DNA from: Acidobacteriota bacterium
GTDB taxonomy: Bacteria; Acidobacteriota; Terriglobia; Acidiferrales; UBA7541
NCBI GenBank assembly: GCA_003224135.1
Contig: QHYO01000378.1
Span: forward strand, 1-10,058
Length of the DNA stretch: 10,058 nt
Direction: 5' to 3'
Part shown: piece by piece, positions 1 to 7,364 of the stretch
How the letters are laid out: the number at the start of each line of letters is the position of its first letter
Numbering within the stretch: position 1 is the first letter of the stretch
Made by a program: the position numbers and the translations under genes
The notes under the pieces: model-generated
The model's input: only the letters and a program-made list of their open reading frames with translations
What the model was told of the DNA's origin: nothing
Databases searched by the model: none

Positions 1-1566
1 ATTTGGCGAGAACAGCTGAATCTTCAAACAAGTGGCGAAGCAGAACGAGCGATCACCATCGATGCGTATGGAGAAGGAGCGCTGCCGGAGATCAGCGGCG
101 CCGATGTGGCCCCAGCTGAGGGTTGGACCGCATGTCAGAGCTGCGGCCCCAACATCTGGCAAGCAGGAATCACAACGCAGCCGAACGTTGTGCTCTTCGA
201 CGGAACGAAGGGAAACAAACGAGCTGCGTCTGGAGATATGAAAGGTTCGGGCGACTGGAACTGGACTGCGGGTACGCTTTACATCTATGCGGAGAGTGAT
301 CCAAGACGGTTATTTCTCAAGCGCGGAGTGGAAGTTGGAGTCAGGCCGATCGGGATTAATCTCACGGGCCTGGCATACATAACGATTAGAAATGTGCGTG
401 TTTGTGCAGCGAACGCCGCGCCTTACGCACTGGGAGCGAACATCTGGGGAATTGCAGCGGGTAGAAAAGGTCCTTCACCGCGCGGCTTACGGATCGAAAG
501 AAACGAAATCGTGAACAGCGCGGGGGACGGGCTTCACCTGGAAGGAGTGCAGGAGAGCACAGTCGATGCCAACTTAGTGGCGAACAACGAAAATGTCGGG
601 ATTCAGATTTATCGCAGCCTTGAGGCGTTTCCTGTTTCCGATGTTACAGTCTCGAACAACGAAGTGCATCACAATCACTTCATCGGGATCAATATGGCAG
701 GCTGCCCGGCAGGCGAGAGTTGTAGAACGATTCGTAACGAGAAGCAGTTGACCGTCACGAAAGTCAAAATAACAGGTAACAAGTGTTATGCGAACGGAGC
801 AGGAATCTATCTGCACCAGACGACGGACTCTCTGGTGAGCGGCAACATTTCGCACGATAACACCGATACGTCGCGAAGAGGCGAGGGTTACGGCGTGGGG
901 CTTTCAGGATCAAGCAACAATATTGTGGAGAGGAACGAGTGCTACGGAGCGGCACACGCTGGCATCGAGCTTTCGATTGATATCAGCAAGCCGGCAGTGG
1001 GATCGAGCAACAATATCGTGCGCTACAACTTGGTGCACGACAACGGGTCGAATGGATTGATGACTGACTACATGCCGACCCAGGGGACCCGTTTTGTGTA
1101 CAACATGGTATTCAACCATCCCAATGGCAGCTGTATCTTCGCTAACAACAAGGGGCACGTATTCGCGAACAATACCTGCTTGAACAACCGTGACGGCATC
1201 TATCTTTATGTGAGCAAGACTACTCCGGAAACTGGGGAGATCACGGTAAAGAACAATATCATCGTGAATTCACAGAAATATCACGTGGTCGTGGAAAAAG
1301 GAGTACAAGGGCCGATCACCTTCGACAACAACGAGTATTTTCCGGATGACCGAGCGAAGTTTAATTGGAAAGATTCGCCGAGCAACTTCGAAGGATGGAG
1401 AGCCAAGAGTGGCGGTGATGCGAAATCATTTGTGGCAGACCCGCTGCTACGTTCGCCGAATCCGCAAAAAGCCGAGGATTTTGCGTTACGAAGCGGCTCA
1501 CCAGCGATTGGAAGAGGCGAAAATCTGGGGGCAGAATTGCAAGAGGCATTGAGCGCGGGCCGCTAG
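1..1566 (+). CDS. Right-handed parallel beta-helix repeat protein, 5'-partial
   Basis: The reading frame is open from the first base to a TAG stop, giving 521 visible residues; the start and any signal peptide lie outside the window. A GTG at 106 could start a shorter protein, but the residues before it (ITIDAYGEGALPEISGAD) are typical of the N-terminal cap of this family, so I treat the gene as truncated by the window edge. From about residue 121 to 443 it shows repeated PbH1-like coils rich in asparagine ladders, such as RNEIVNSAGDGLHLEG, NNEVHHNHFIGINM and SSNNIVERNECYGAAHAGIEL. The C-terminus has the common closing pattern DPLL...DFALRSGSPAIGRG. Proteins of this fold are often secreted and act on polysaccharides as lyases, hydrolases or C5-epimerases, or only bind them. 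I see no residue set that fixes an activity. It converges on a polysaccharide operon, which suggests a role in handling that polymer. The fold is secure; the function is not. Confidence 0.87.
   Translation: MWREQLNLQTSGEAERAITIDAYGEGALPEISGADVAPAEGWTACQSCGPNIWQAGITTQPNVVLFDGTKGNKRAASGDMKGSGDWNWTAGTLYIYAESDPRRLFLKRGVEVGVRPIGINLTGLAYITIRNVRVCAANAAPYALGANIWGIAAGRKGPSPRGLRIERNEIVNSAGDGLHLEGVQESTVDANLVANNENVGIQIYRSLEAFPVSDVTVSNNEVHHNHFIGINMAGCPAGESCRTIRNEKQLTVTKVKITGNKCYANGAGIYLHQTTDSLVSGNISHDNTDTSRRGEGYGVGLSGSSNNIVERNECYGAAHAGIELSIDISKPAVGSSNNIVRYNLVHDNGSNGLMTDYMPTQGTRFVYNMVFNHPNGSCIFANNKGHVFANNTCLNNRDGIYLYVSKTTPETGEITVKNNIIVNSQKYHVVVEKGVQGPITFDNNEYFPDDRAKFNWKDSPSNFEGWRAKSGGDAKSFVADPLLRSPNPQKAEDFALRSGSPAIGRGENLGAELQEALSAGR
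907..1020 (+). repeat. Pair of near-identical 21-base units inside the beta-helix gene
   Basis: Bases 907-927 and 1000-1020 match at 19 of 21 positions, and both encode GSSNNIV. They are 93 bases (31 codons) apart, which fits repetition of a beta-helix coil unit. The two differences are an A/G change in the serine codon AGC's preceding TCA/TCG and a third-position T/C change, both silent. This is a coding repeat of the fold, not a mobile or regulatory repeat. Confidence 0.6.
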
Positions 1567-2672
1567 CTTCGTCCCGACCGGACGGTGCTGTGAAGAAGCG
1601 CGCGGAAATGGCCCTTGCGAAGGCGAGCGGCCTTTGAGAGCACGCCGCGTATTCCCGCGCGGCTGAACGCTAAGCGCAAGTCGCGCCAATGCGTCTCGAA
1701 GAAGTTCTCTCCAACGTCTTTGTAGAATTCGCGTTGGTAGCTCCCATCGAGAATTTCGCGAGAGACGGTGAAAAATCGCGCGAGAATGGATTCCTCCTGC
1801 TCGCGAGTCGGCGCACTGGCCCAGCCTCGGCCGGCAAGGTAGAGCGGCTTTGCTTCCACCAAGACAACGCGCCCCTCGGAGTTGAGGCCAACCGAGGCGA
1901 GCAGCCCATCGCGCTCCAGTTCGAAGCAGAACGCAGGATACGGCGACGATGGTTGAACTACATGCGCAAAACCGCTGGTGCGATGCGAATGGCATGCGGC
2001 TACTACGTTGAATCCGGTTTGCGCCAGAGAATTCATGAGTTCGACAGCGCTGGGATCGGGGCGATTGGTGCCTTCGGCGCCTGCGTGTAAGAAAGCCACA
2101 TTGCATGTGGCGCCTTGTGACTTGAGTAAAGTGAATGCCGCCTTGCCACGTTCAATCGTCGCTGGTTCGAGCCCGCGCTGACTTTTTGTGGCGCATTCTC
2201 TAATTTCGAGTGCGGAGCACCAAATGCCGATTCTGGCGGTTTCGCCGACGTTGAGAACGCAAACTTCGGGAGGATCCGTAAGACTTCTGTCGACCCCCAG
2301 CGAAATAATGCCTGCCGTATTAAGGGCCGCTCGCGTAGCGGAGACGCCCGGAGGACCGTAATCGTAGGAATGATTGTTCGCAAGGCTGACGACTTTGCAT
2401 TTAACGGCGTGCAGGTAGTCGACCGACTCTTGCGGAGCGCTGAAGCTGTCGCCGAGCGATGCCTTCGTTCGAGGGGGGAGTGAGCCAACGTTCACAGGGC
2501 ACTCAAGATTGACGAGTGTGAAATCCAATTCGTCGAATAAGGCGGAGAGTGGCTCGGCCATTCCGGCCCAGTTCTGCGGGCTCGCGGGGCTGAGGCCAGA
2601 GGCGGGCAGGAAATCTCCTGCGATACCGAAACGAGCGACGACGGAACTTGATGGATCTTTCCAGAGCAGCAT
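1563..2672 (-). CDS. CapA/PgsA-like protein (metallophosphatase fold)
   Basis: The 369-residue product carries the spaced motifs of the CapA family: GIAGDFLP (residues 17-23), VNLECP (54-59), SLANNHSYDYG (96-106), FLHAGAE (194-200) and ACHSHRTSG (226-234). These match the metal-binding loops of the calcineurin-like phosphoesterase fold, although the usual HWG and GHHPH forms are altered to HAG and CHSH. The family is known from poly-gamma-glutamate and capsule loci, where its biochemical role is poorly defined. Known CapA/PgsA proteins are usually membrane-anchored. Here the fold begins at once and no signal peptide or membrane segment is visible, so a cytosolic location is inferred. I chose the ATG at 2672. 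A TTG at 2690, directly after the upstream methyltransferase stop, would add six residues. Neither has a clear ribosome binding site, so translation is probably coupled to the upstream gene. The C-terminal tail is basic (from about residue 338). The stop codon overlaps that of the convergent beta-helix gene. Confidence 0.85.
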   Translation of the reverse strand: MLLWKDPSSSVVARFGIAGDFLPASGLSPASPQNWAGMAEPLSALFDELDFTLVNLECPVNVGSLPPRTKASLGDSFSAPQESVDYLHAVKCKVVSLANNHSYDYGPPGVSATRAALNTAGIISLGVDRSLTDPPEVCVLNVGETARIGIWCSALEIRECATKSQRGLEPATIERGKAAFTLLKSQGATCNVAFLHAGAEGTNRPDPSAVELMNSLAQTGFNVVAACHSHRTSGFAHVVQPSSPYPAFCFELERDGLLASVGLNSEGRVVLVEAKPLYLAGRGWASAPTREQEESILARFFTVSREILDGSYQREFYKDVGENFFETHWRDLRLAFSRAGIRGVLSKAARLRKGHFRALLHSTVRSGRS

Positions 2673-2690
2673 AAGGGTCGCTTGCGGCAA

Positions 2691-3491
2691 CTAGTTGGAT
2701 GTGAGAGCAGGAGCGAAGGGCGGCGAGGAAACTTCCGGACGGGAGTGCCTCGAGCGTTTTGGAAATGCTTCATTGTCCGGAATCGGCGGCTTGAAGGCCG
2801 TGGCGACGAGCACCTGACCAGGCATGTCCGCTTCGTGACGGTCGAAGTAAAGCACCATCGAATACAGCAGAGGGAATGCAGGAAGCCAGCGGCGCGGGTT
2901 GCGAAGAAAGCGTTCGCGGATGCGCGCGCTGCGCTGGGAATTAAGAAGATGCGTGACTGGCTCCCCGGCTGGCCGCAAGCCGGACTGTTCGAACATCGTT
3001 GTGAGCCGTTGCTCTGGAAAGTATTCGGTGACGAAATATTTCTTGCTGTGCCAGGAACGGAATTCGCTGCTGGAGTTTTGGGGAAGCAGGCTATCGACAG
3101 AGATTGCGAGGCGGCCGCCTGGTTTGAGAACGCGGTAGCACTCATCCAATGCTTTCTGCGCGTCGCGAAAGTGTTCGAAGCAGCTCACGCTCGCGACACA
3201 ATCGAAGGAGCTGTCGTCAAATGGAAGTTCTTCGGCAAATCCTTGTTGGAAGGTAATGCCGTGTCCGTGGAGTTGTCGCGCCAGGTTGAGCGCTGCTGGA
3301 TCTGGTTCGAGCCCGACAGTTGGTCCTGCGTACTGTGCGAAATAGCTCGTCCAATAACCGTCACCGCTGCCGATGTCGAGCAGACTGTCCTGTTTGCTCG
3401 GCGCGAGTCGACGGAGAAGTTCGTCGAATTCGCGCCGGCGGTTCAGGGAACAAACGCTCTTAATTGTGCTCATCAGGCGAGTCATTAGCAT
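2691..3491 (-). CDS. Class I SAM-dependent methyltransferase
   Basis: The 266-residue product has a standard Rossmann methyltransferase core. The SAM-binding motif I is LLDIGSGDGYWT (37-48), and an acidic residue in GLEPDP (60-65) would bind the ribose. Further motifs are LPFDDSSFDCVASV (89-102) and YRVLKPGGRLAI (119-130). This matches the Methyltransf_11 group, whose members in polysaccharide loci methylate sugars, although the group acts on many substrates and none can be read from the sequence. The region after residue 230 is rich in proline, serine and charge and is probably disordered. The start is the ATG at 3491, because GGAG lies six bases upstream; TTG at 3497 and ATG at 3485 are weaker choices. 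It sits 58 bases after the WecA-like gene and is followed at once by the CapA-like gene, so it is inferred to be part of the same operon. Confidence 0.88.
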   Translation of the reverse strand: MLMTRLMSTIKSVCSLNRRREFDELLRRLAPSKQDSLLDIGSGDGYWTSYFAQYAGPTVGLEPDPAALNLARQLHGHGITFQQGFAEELPFDDSSFDCVASVSCFEHFRDAQKALDECYRVLKPGGRLAISVDSLLPQNSSSEFRSWHSKKYFVTEYFPEQRLTTMFEQSGLRPAGEPVTHLLNSQRSARIRERFLRNPRRWLPAFPLLYSMVLYFDRHEADMPGQVLVATAFKPPIPDNEAFPKRSRHSRPEVSSPPFAPALTSN

Positions 3492-3497
3492 GCGCAA

Positions 3498-3501
3498 CTC
3501 C
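3498..3501 (-). promoter_or_regulatory. Ribosome binding site of the methyltransferase
   Basis: GGAG on the minus strand lies six bases before the ATG at 3491. It decides between three possible in-frame starts at 3497 (TTG), 3491 and 3485. Confidence 0.6.
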
Positions 3502-3549
3502 AGTGAAAAATGACATCGGGCGTTGGTACAGGCGACGGCAAAAAACAGG

Positions 3550-4614
3550 CTAATCAGATGAAGAGCGGTCCGATGAGCGAGGATGCCTCGACATCAACAT
3601 AAAATCGGCGCCCCAGCGAAATGCGCCAAGACGTGCCGCGAGCAGGAGCAGGCCAGCAACCGTCGCAAGCGAAACGATCAGTGAAAGTTGCCAGCTTGCG
3701 TCCATGCAAATCCAGCCGACGATCAATAGCGCTCCCGTCACCGCGTATGCGCCGAATGCCACCTGCATTGAGGACCATCCGCGTTCGAGCAACAGGTCGT
3801 AAAAATGTTGGCGGTCGCCGGAGAGAGGCGAAACGCGACGACGGACGCGACGAAGGACTGCCAGGAAGAAATCGAGAAGCGGTAGCGCGGCGAAAACGAG
3901 CGGGAGGAGCCAACGGGTTCCAATGTGGTAGTGGACCCTATAGAAGTCGAGGGCGAGAAACGCGACGACAAATCCGAGCGTGGTGCTGCCGGAATCTCCC
4001 ATGAAGATCCGGGCGGGAGGGAAGTTAAACGCGAGAAATCCGAGGCAAGCACCGAGAAGGATCCACGCCACGAGACCCCCGATGGCCAAAGCGGGATTGG
4101 AGTAGAGCGCCGCATAACCGAGCGCGATGAATCCGGCAACTCCTCCAGCGAGGCCGTCCGCGCCGTCGAGAAAATTGAAGGCATTGACGAAGACTGCGAC
4201 GAAAAGACAGGTGAGCACGATGTCAAACAGGGGCATACCAACGAGTTTCAGGCCCCAGGGGGTTTGGCTGACGAGAACTCCTGCGAACAATTGGGCGATC
4301 AAGCGAACGATGGGAGAGAGATTCATCAGATCGTCAAGCAAACCGATATACCAGATCACCATAAGAGCGAGACAAACTCCGGTGACGTTCGGAGCGCCGC
4401 GAAATGGCGATAGCATTAATGATGCGAGTATCGCGATTCCGATGGCGATCCCGCCGAGACGAGGTATCGGAACAGCGTGAATCTTCAAGTGCCCGGGAAG
4501 ATCATGGATATCCAAATTTACGGCAGTATGGCGGATTAAAGGCAAGAGTCCGGCGCAAATCAGGAATGCGACAACGCCTGCTAAATAGCCGTGCGCATTT
4601 ATTATTGTGAGCAT
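3550..4614 (-). CDS. WecA/TagO-like undecaprenyl-phosphate sugar-1-phosphate transferase
   Basis: This 354-residue integral membrane protein belongs to the MraY/WecA family (PNPT), which moves a sugar-1-phosphate, usually from UDP-GlcNAc, onto undecaprenyl phosphate to begin a glycan at the inner face of the membrane. Diagnostic motifs are present in order: KIHAVPIPRLGG (44-55), LLDDLMNLS (92-100) with the catalytic Asp pair, NAFNFLDGADGLAGG (144-158), IFMGDSGSTTLGF (203-215) and the cytoplasmic loop DRQHFYDLLLERGWS (267-281). About ten hydrophobic segments are spread along the chain, and the length is normal for the family. The frame stays open upstream to 4758, but that part would overlap the glycosyltransferase gene and has no family similarity. 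The ATG at 4614 begins just before the first membrane segment. A GTG at 4623 overlaps the last base of the upstream stop (TAGTG) and is an alternative. The C-terminal serine-rich tail is polar. The sugar specificity is not certain. Confidence 0.92.
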   Translation of the reverse strand: MLTIINAHGYLAGVVAFLICAGLLPLIRHTAVNLDIHDLPGHLKIHAVPIPRLGGIAIGIAILASLMLSPFRGAPNVTGVCLALMVIWYIGLLDDLMNLSPIVRLIAQLFAGVLVSQTPWGLKLVGMPLFDIVLTCLFVAVFVNAFNFLDGADGLAGGVAGFIALGYAALYSNPALAIGGLVAWILLGACLGFLAFNFPPARIFMGDSGSTTLGFVVAFLALDFYRVHYHIGTRWLLPLVFAALPLLDFFLAVLRRVRRRVSPLSGDRQHFYDLLLERGWSSMQVAFGAYAVTGALLIVGWICMDASWQLSLIVSLATVAGLLLLAARLGAFRWGADFMLMSRHPRSSDRSSSD

Positions 4615-4622
4615 GAGGTCCA

Positions 4623-5933
4623 CTAGTCCGTTTGAGTGAAGTGATTTACTGCGGGAGTTGCAGGCGCTGCGTGTTGCTGCGAGCGGAGCGGCAGCGATGT
4701 GAGGTTGTTGGTGATATTTTGGAGAAGAAGGTCGTAGGATTCCGATAGAGAATTCCATCCGCAGGATTGTTCGGCATAAAGTCTGCCAGTGCGGCCCATC
4801 GATTCGGCTACAGGGCCACCGGCAAGGTCTGCAATGGATGCCGCGAGACGGTCGACACCGAATTCTCCTGGTTCTTCAACGACACCGCAATGCGCTTCGG
4901 CAATCACGCGAGCGGTCTCTCCGGTGGCCAGGGCGAAAATCGGCCGGCCGCAGGCCATGTACATGAAAATTTTGGATGAAAGCAGCCATCTCGAGAATGG
5001 GCCAGGTTTTACGAGGGCCAAACAAAAATCAGAGCTTGCAATGAGACCTGGCATCTCCCTGCGCGAGGGAGCTCGCAGAAACAGCGCATTGTTGAGGCCG
5101 CGCTGCGCGACGGCGCTTTGCAATTCGTGGAGAGCGGAGCCGCCCGCAGCGAAGACGACGCGAATCTTGGCATAGGGGCGGAGTTTTTCGAGAAGTGCTA
5201 GCGCGTGGTCAACGCCATGGTAGACACTGAGTGTTCCCAGGTAGGTGCCGACCTTAAAACCAGATTGTTTCAGGCTCTCGATATAGTCGCTGCGCGCTTC
5301 GGGTGTGAACAAGTCGGTGTCCACGCCGTTTGGAATGACGGAACACTTTGCCGCGGGGATTTCTCGCTCGATGAGATCTTTTTTCATTCCTTGCGAAACA
5401 ACGACGATATGCCGGGTCCTCCGGTACAGAAAGCGCTCGAGAACAAAAGCAGATTTCTGAACTTGGCGGTTCTGGAGGTAGCCAAGAGCGATGGCGGCTT
5501 CGGGCCAGAGATCGCGCGCCTCAAGGACGAAAGGAATTCCAAAGCGTTTCGCAGCTAGCCACGCGGAAAGACCGATTGTCAACGGAGGCGAAGTGCACAC
5601 GATCACGTCGGGCCTTGCCGCAAAGATTGCGCGGACAGCGCTGGCAAACAAAAATGAAAAATAGTTTGCCAATCGCGGGACCGTCTTTTTGCTATGTGAG
5701 GGGAACATTGCCACGCGCAGGACTTCAATGCCGTCATGGTTCTCTCGCCACGCGAGCTTCCAGGCTTTTTTACGATACGCGGGATCAAGCTTCCCACTCG
5801 GATAATTGGGCAGTCCGGTGAGCACGCTGATCCGATGGCCTCTGGCGATCAGCCTGCGAGCAATTTCCAGAATTCGGATGCCGCCGATCTCGGTCTCTGG
5901 CGGGAAATATTGAGATAGGAAAAGAATCCGCAT
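4623..5933 (-). CDS. WbuB-like glycosyltransferase, family 4
   Basis: The 436-residue product is a GT-B glycosyltransferase of family GT4, closest in style to WbuB-type enzymes of O-antigen and capsule loci. These transfer a sugar, often an amino sugar, from a nucleotide donor to a lipid-linked acceptor. The N-terminus MRILFLSQYFPPETEIGG and LTGLPNYPSGK (38-48) are typical, as are CTSPPLT (113-119), LEARDLWPEA (137-146), VIPNGVDTDLF (199-209) and SSKIFMYMACGRPI (319-332). In this last motif the usual glutamate (KIFEYMA) is replaced by methionine 324. The C-terminal 30 residues, rich in Gln, Ala, Pro and Asn, look like an unstructured tail. The ATG at 5933 lies 11 bases after the dehydrogenase stop, and an AGGTG overlapping that stop may serve as its ribosome binding site. 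It is followed closely by the WecA-like gene, a common pairing in such loci. The donor and acceptor sugars are unknown. Confidence 0.9.
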   Translation of the reverse strand: MRILFLSQYFPPETEIGGIRILEIARRLIARGHRISVLTGLPNYPSGKLDPAYRKKAWKLAWRENHDGIEVLRVAMFPSHSKKTVPRLANYFSFLFASAVRAIFAARPDVIVCTSPPLTIGLSAWLAAKRFGIPFVLEARDLWPEAAIALGYLQNRQVQKSAFVLERFLYRRTRHIVVVSQGMKKDLIEREIPAAKCSVIPNGVDTDLFTPEARSDYIESLKQSGFKVGTYLGTLSVYHGVDHALALLEKLRPYAKIRVVFAAGGSALHELQSAVAQRGLNNALFLRAPSRREMPGLIASSDFCLALVKPGPFSRWLLSSKIFMYMACGRPIFALATGETARVIAEAHCGVVEEPGEFGVDRLAASIADLAGGPVAESMGRTGRLYAEQSCGWNSLSESYDLLLQNITNNLTSLPLRSQQHAAPATPAVNHFTQTD

Positions 5934-5944
5934 TGTTTCAGCAC

Positions 5945-7264
5945 CTACCAGGCAATGCCGGCATAACCGTTGCCAGAATGTTTGATTTGGCGCAATCCTA
6001 CAAGGTCGATGACTTTCTTTTCGTGTCTGCCGATGAGAAGTTTTTCAATTTCCGGATCGCCGGCACACACGACGATCACTTCGGCCTCGGCGATGGCGTT
6101 GGCGAGATTCGGACGCAAATGCGAAAGCAGGTGTGGAAGGGTCATGTCGAGGAATTGTTTGTTGCGACCGACGAGATATTCAGGCTGCACGATGCGATCA
6201 AAAATAGTGATTTCAAGTCCTTTGCCGATCAGGTGTTCGGCCAAGAGCACGGCTGGACTGTTGCGTACGTCATCGGTGCCTTCCTTAAAGCCCAGCCCAA
6301 CAAGACAGACCTTGCGCTTGCCGGTTTCAAGCACCATTCGTGCCGCACGCATTAGGTGGACATCATTGCTGACCATTAAGCTGTTGAGCAGCGGCGTACT
6401 CACGTCCAAACTCTTTGCGAGATAAGTGAGCGCACTGACGTCTTTTGGCAAGCAAGACCCACCGAAAGAAAATCCGGGCATCAGGTAACGCGGCGAAGTG
6501 TTGAGCTGCGTATCCTTGACGAAAATCTCCATGACCCGCTGACCGTCAACCGACAAGTCTTTGCAAATTGCTCCGACTTCGTTCGCAAATACGACTTTTG
6601 CGGCATGGAAGGCATTGCTCGCGTACTTGAGCATTTCGGCCTCTTCGAATTTCAGCTCGAAGATTGGCGCATTGATGTCCATGGATGCCCACAAGCTTCG
6701 AAGGGGATTGTTTTGGCCGAATCCGTTGCCGCCGATGATCACATAGGGCGGTTCGTGAAAATCGCGCACGGAGCTGCCCTCGCGAAGGAATTCGGGATTG
6801 AAATAGATTGCAAAATCTTTGCCGGGATGCAGCCCGGAACTTTCGACAAGCAACGGCAAAGCCACCGATGCTGTAGTACCAGGGAGCACAGTACTGCGAA
6901 CGACGATGGTGTGGAAGCGCCGGTTCTTTTTCAGAGAATGGCCGATTTCGGAAAGGACAGACCGCAGTGCATCGAGTTCGACATCCCCGTTTCGCCGAGG
7001 AGGTGTTCCTACGGTCACGAAGGAAATGTCCGAACGGCTGACGGCATCGTCCACGGATTGCGTCACGCACAGCTTTCCTTTGCGGACGCTTGAGGAAACG
7101 AGCTCACGCAGTCCGGGTTCCGCAACGGTGGGTTCGCCACGCCTGAGCAATTCGATCTTGTCAGGGTTTACATCCACGCCGATGACGTGATGTCCCTTGG
7201 ACGCGAAGCATGCCGCCGTGATGCTTCCGACATAACCCATTCCAAAAACTGCGAGATTTGCCAT
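5945..7264 (-). CDS. Nucleotide-sugar dehydrogenase, AlgD-like (GDP-mannose 6-dehydrogenase or UDP-glucose dehydrogenase)
   Basis: This 439-residue enzyme belongs to the UDP-glucose/GDP-mannose dehydrogenase family, which oxidises the C6 of a nucleotide sugar twice with NAD to give a uronic acid. The NAD-binding loop is FGMGYVG (7-13) with Asp31 following the second strand. Other family motifs are VGTPPRRNGDVEL (85-97), VVRSTVLPGT (121-130), FNPEFLREGS (155-164), EMLKYASNAFHAAKV (210-224) and GFSFGGSCLPKDV (264-276), where Cys271 is the catalytic thiol. Several stretches recall Pseudomonas AlgD more than Ugd: PPYVIIG, the HAAKV..ANE block, SLMVSN, FKEGTDDVRNSP, IGKGLEITIFDR, and the Trp-ending C-terminus GYAGIAW, comparable to AlgD's GICW. 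I therefore favour GDP-mannuronic acid as product, but from memory of one relative, so UDP-glucuronic acid remains possible. The ATG at 7264 is supported by a strong ribosome binding site. It would supply uronic acid to the two glycosyltransferases of the operon. Confidence 0.9.
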   Translation of the reverse strand: MANLAVFGMGYVGSITAACFASKGHHVIGVDVNPDKIELLRRGEPTVAEPGLRELVSSSVRKGKLCVTQSVDDAVSRSDISFVTVGTPPRRNGDVELDALRSVLSEIGHSLKKNRRFHTIVVRSTVLPGTTASVALPLLVESSGLHPGKDFAIYFNPEFLREGSSVRDFHEPPYVIIGGNGFGQNNPLRSLWASMDINAPIFELKFEEAEMLKYASNAFHAAKVVFANEVGAICKDLSVDGQRVMEIFVKDTQLNTSPRYLMPGFSFGGSCLPKDVSALTYLAKSLDVSTPLLNSLMVSNDVHLMRAARMVLETGKRKVCLVGLGFKEGTDDVRNSPAVLLAEHLIGKGLEITIFDRIVQPEYLVGRNKQFLDMTLPHLLSHLRPNLANAIAEAEVIVVCAGDPEIEKLLIGRHEKKVIDLVGLRQIKHSGNGYAGIAW

Positions 7265-7274
7265 TGCAGAAAAA

Positions 7275-7280
7275 TCCTCC
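7275..7280 (-). promoter_or_regulatory. Ribosome binding site of the AlgD-like gene
   Basis: A full GGAGGA on the minus strand lies ten bases before the ATG at 7264. The spacing is a little long, but the match is perfect. The rest of the 100-base gap (7265-7364) holds only a six-base inverted pair, TTTGAA at 7291 and TTCAAA at 7310, with a 13-base loop and no T-run. I see no convincing promoter or terminator there. Confidence 0.6.
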
Positions 7281-7364
7281 GTAGAAGTGGTTTGAAATCG
7301 ATTGGGCCGTTCAAATCGCTTGAGTCGAACGTGATGGCTGGGAATGCTCCAAAGGAATCGCGAA

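Noticed and set aside
106..1566. GTG at 106 as the true start of the beta-helix gene
   Set aside because: The frame is open to base 1, and the upstream residues fit the family's N-terminal region, so the gene is cut by the window edge.
2033..3145. Two minus-strand open frames (2033-2488 and 2492-3145) overlapping the CapA-like and methyltransferase genes
   Set aside because: They are rich in Ser, Arg and Ala without domains, and lie in alternate frames of genes with clear family motifs.
2682..3488. A 268-codon open frame on the plus strand, antisense to the methyltransferase
   Set aside because: It mirrors the methyltransferase almost exactly, its translation shows no recognisable family, and the opposite strand has clear SAM-binding motifs. 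It is a by-product of codon bias.
7291..7315. Inverted pair TTTGAA/TTCAAA as a terminator or operator
   Set aside because: Only six AT-rich base pairs with a 13-base loop and no T-run. This is easily expected by chance.
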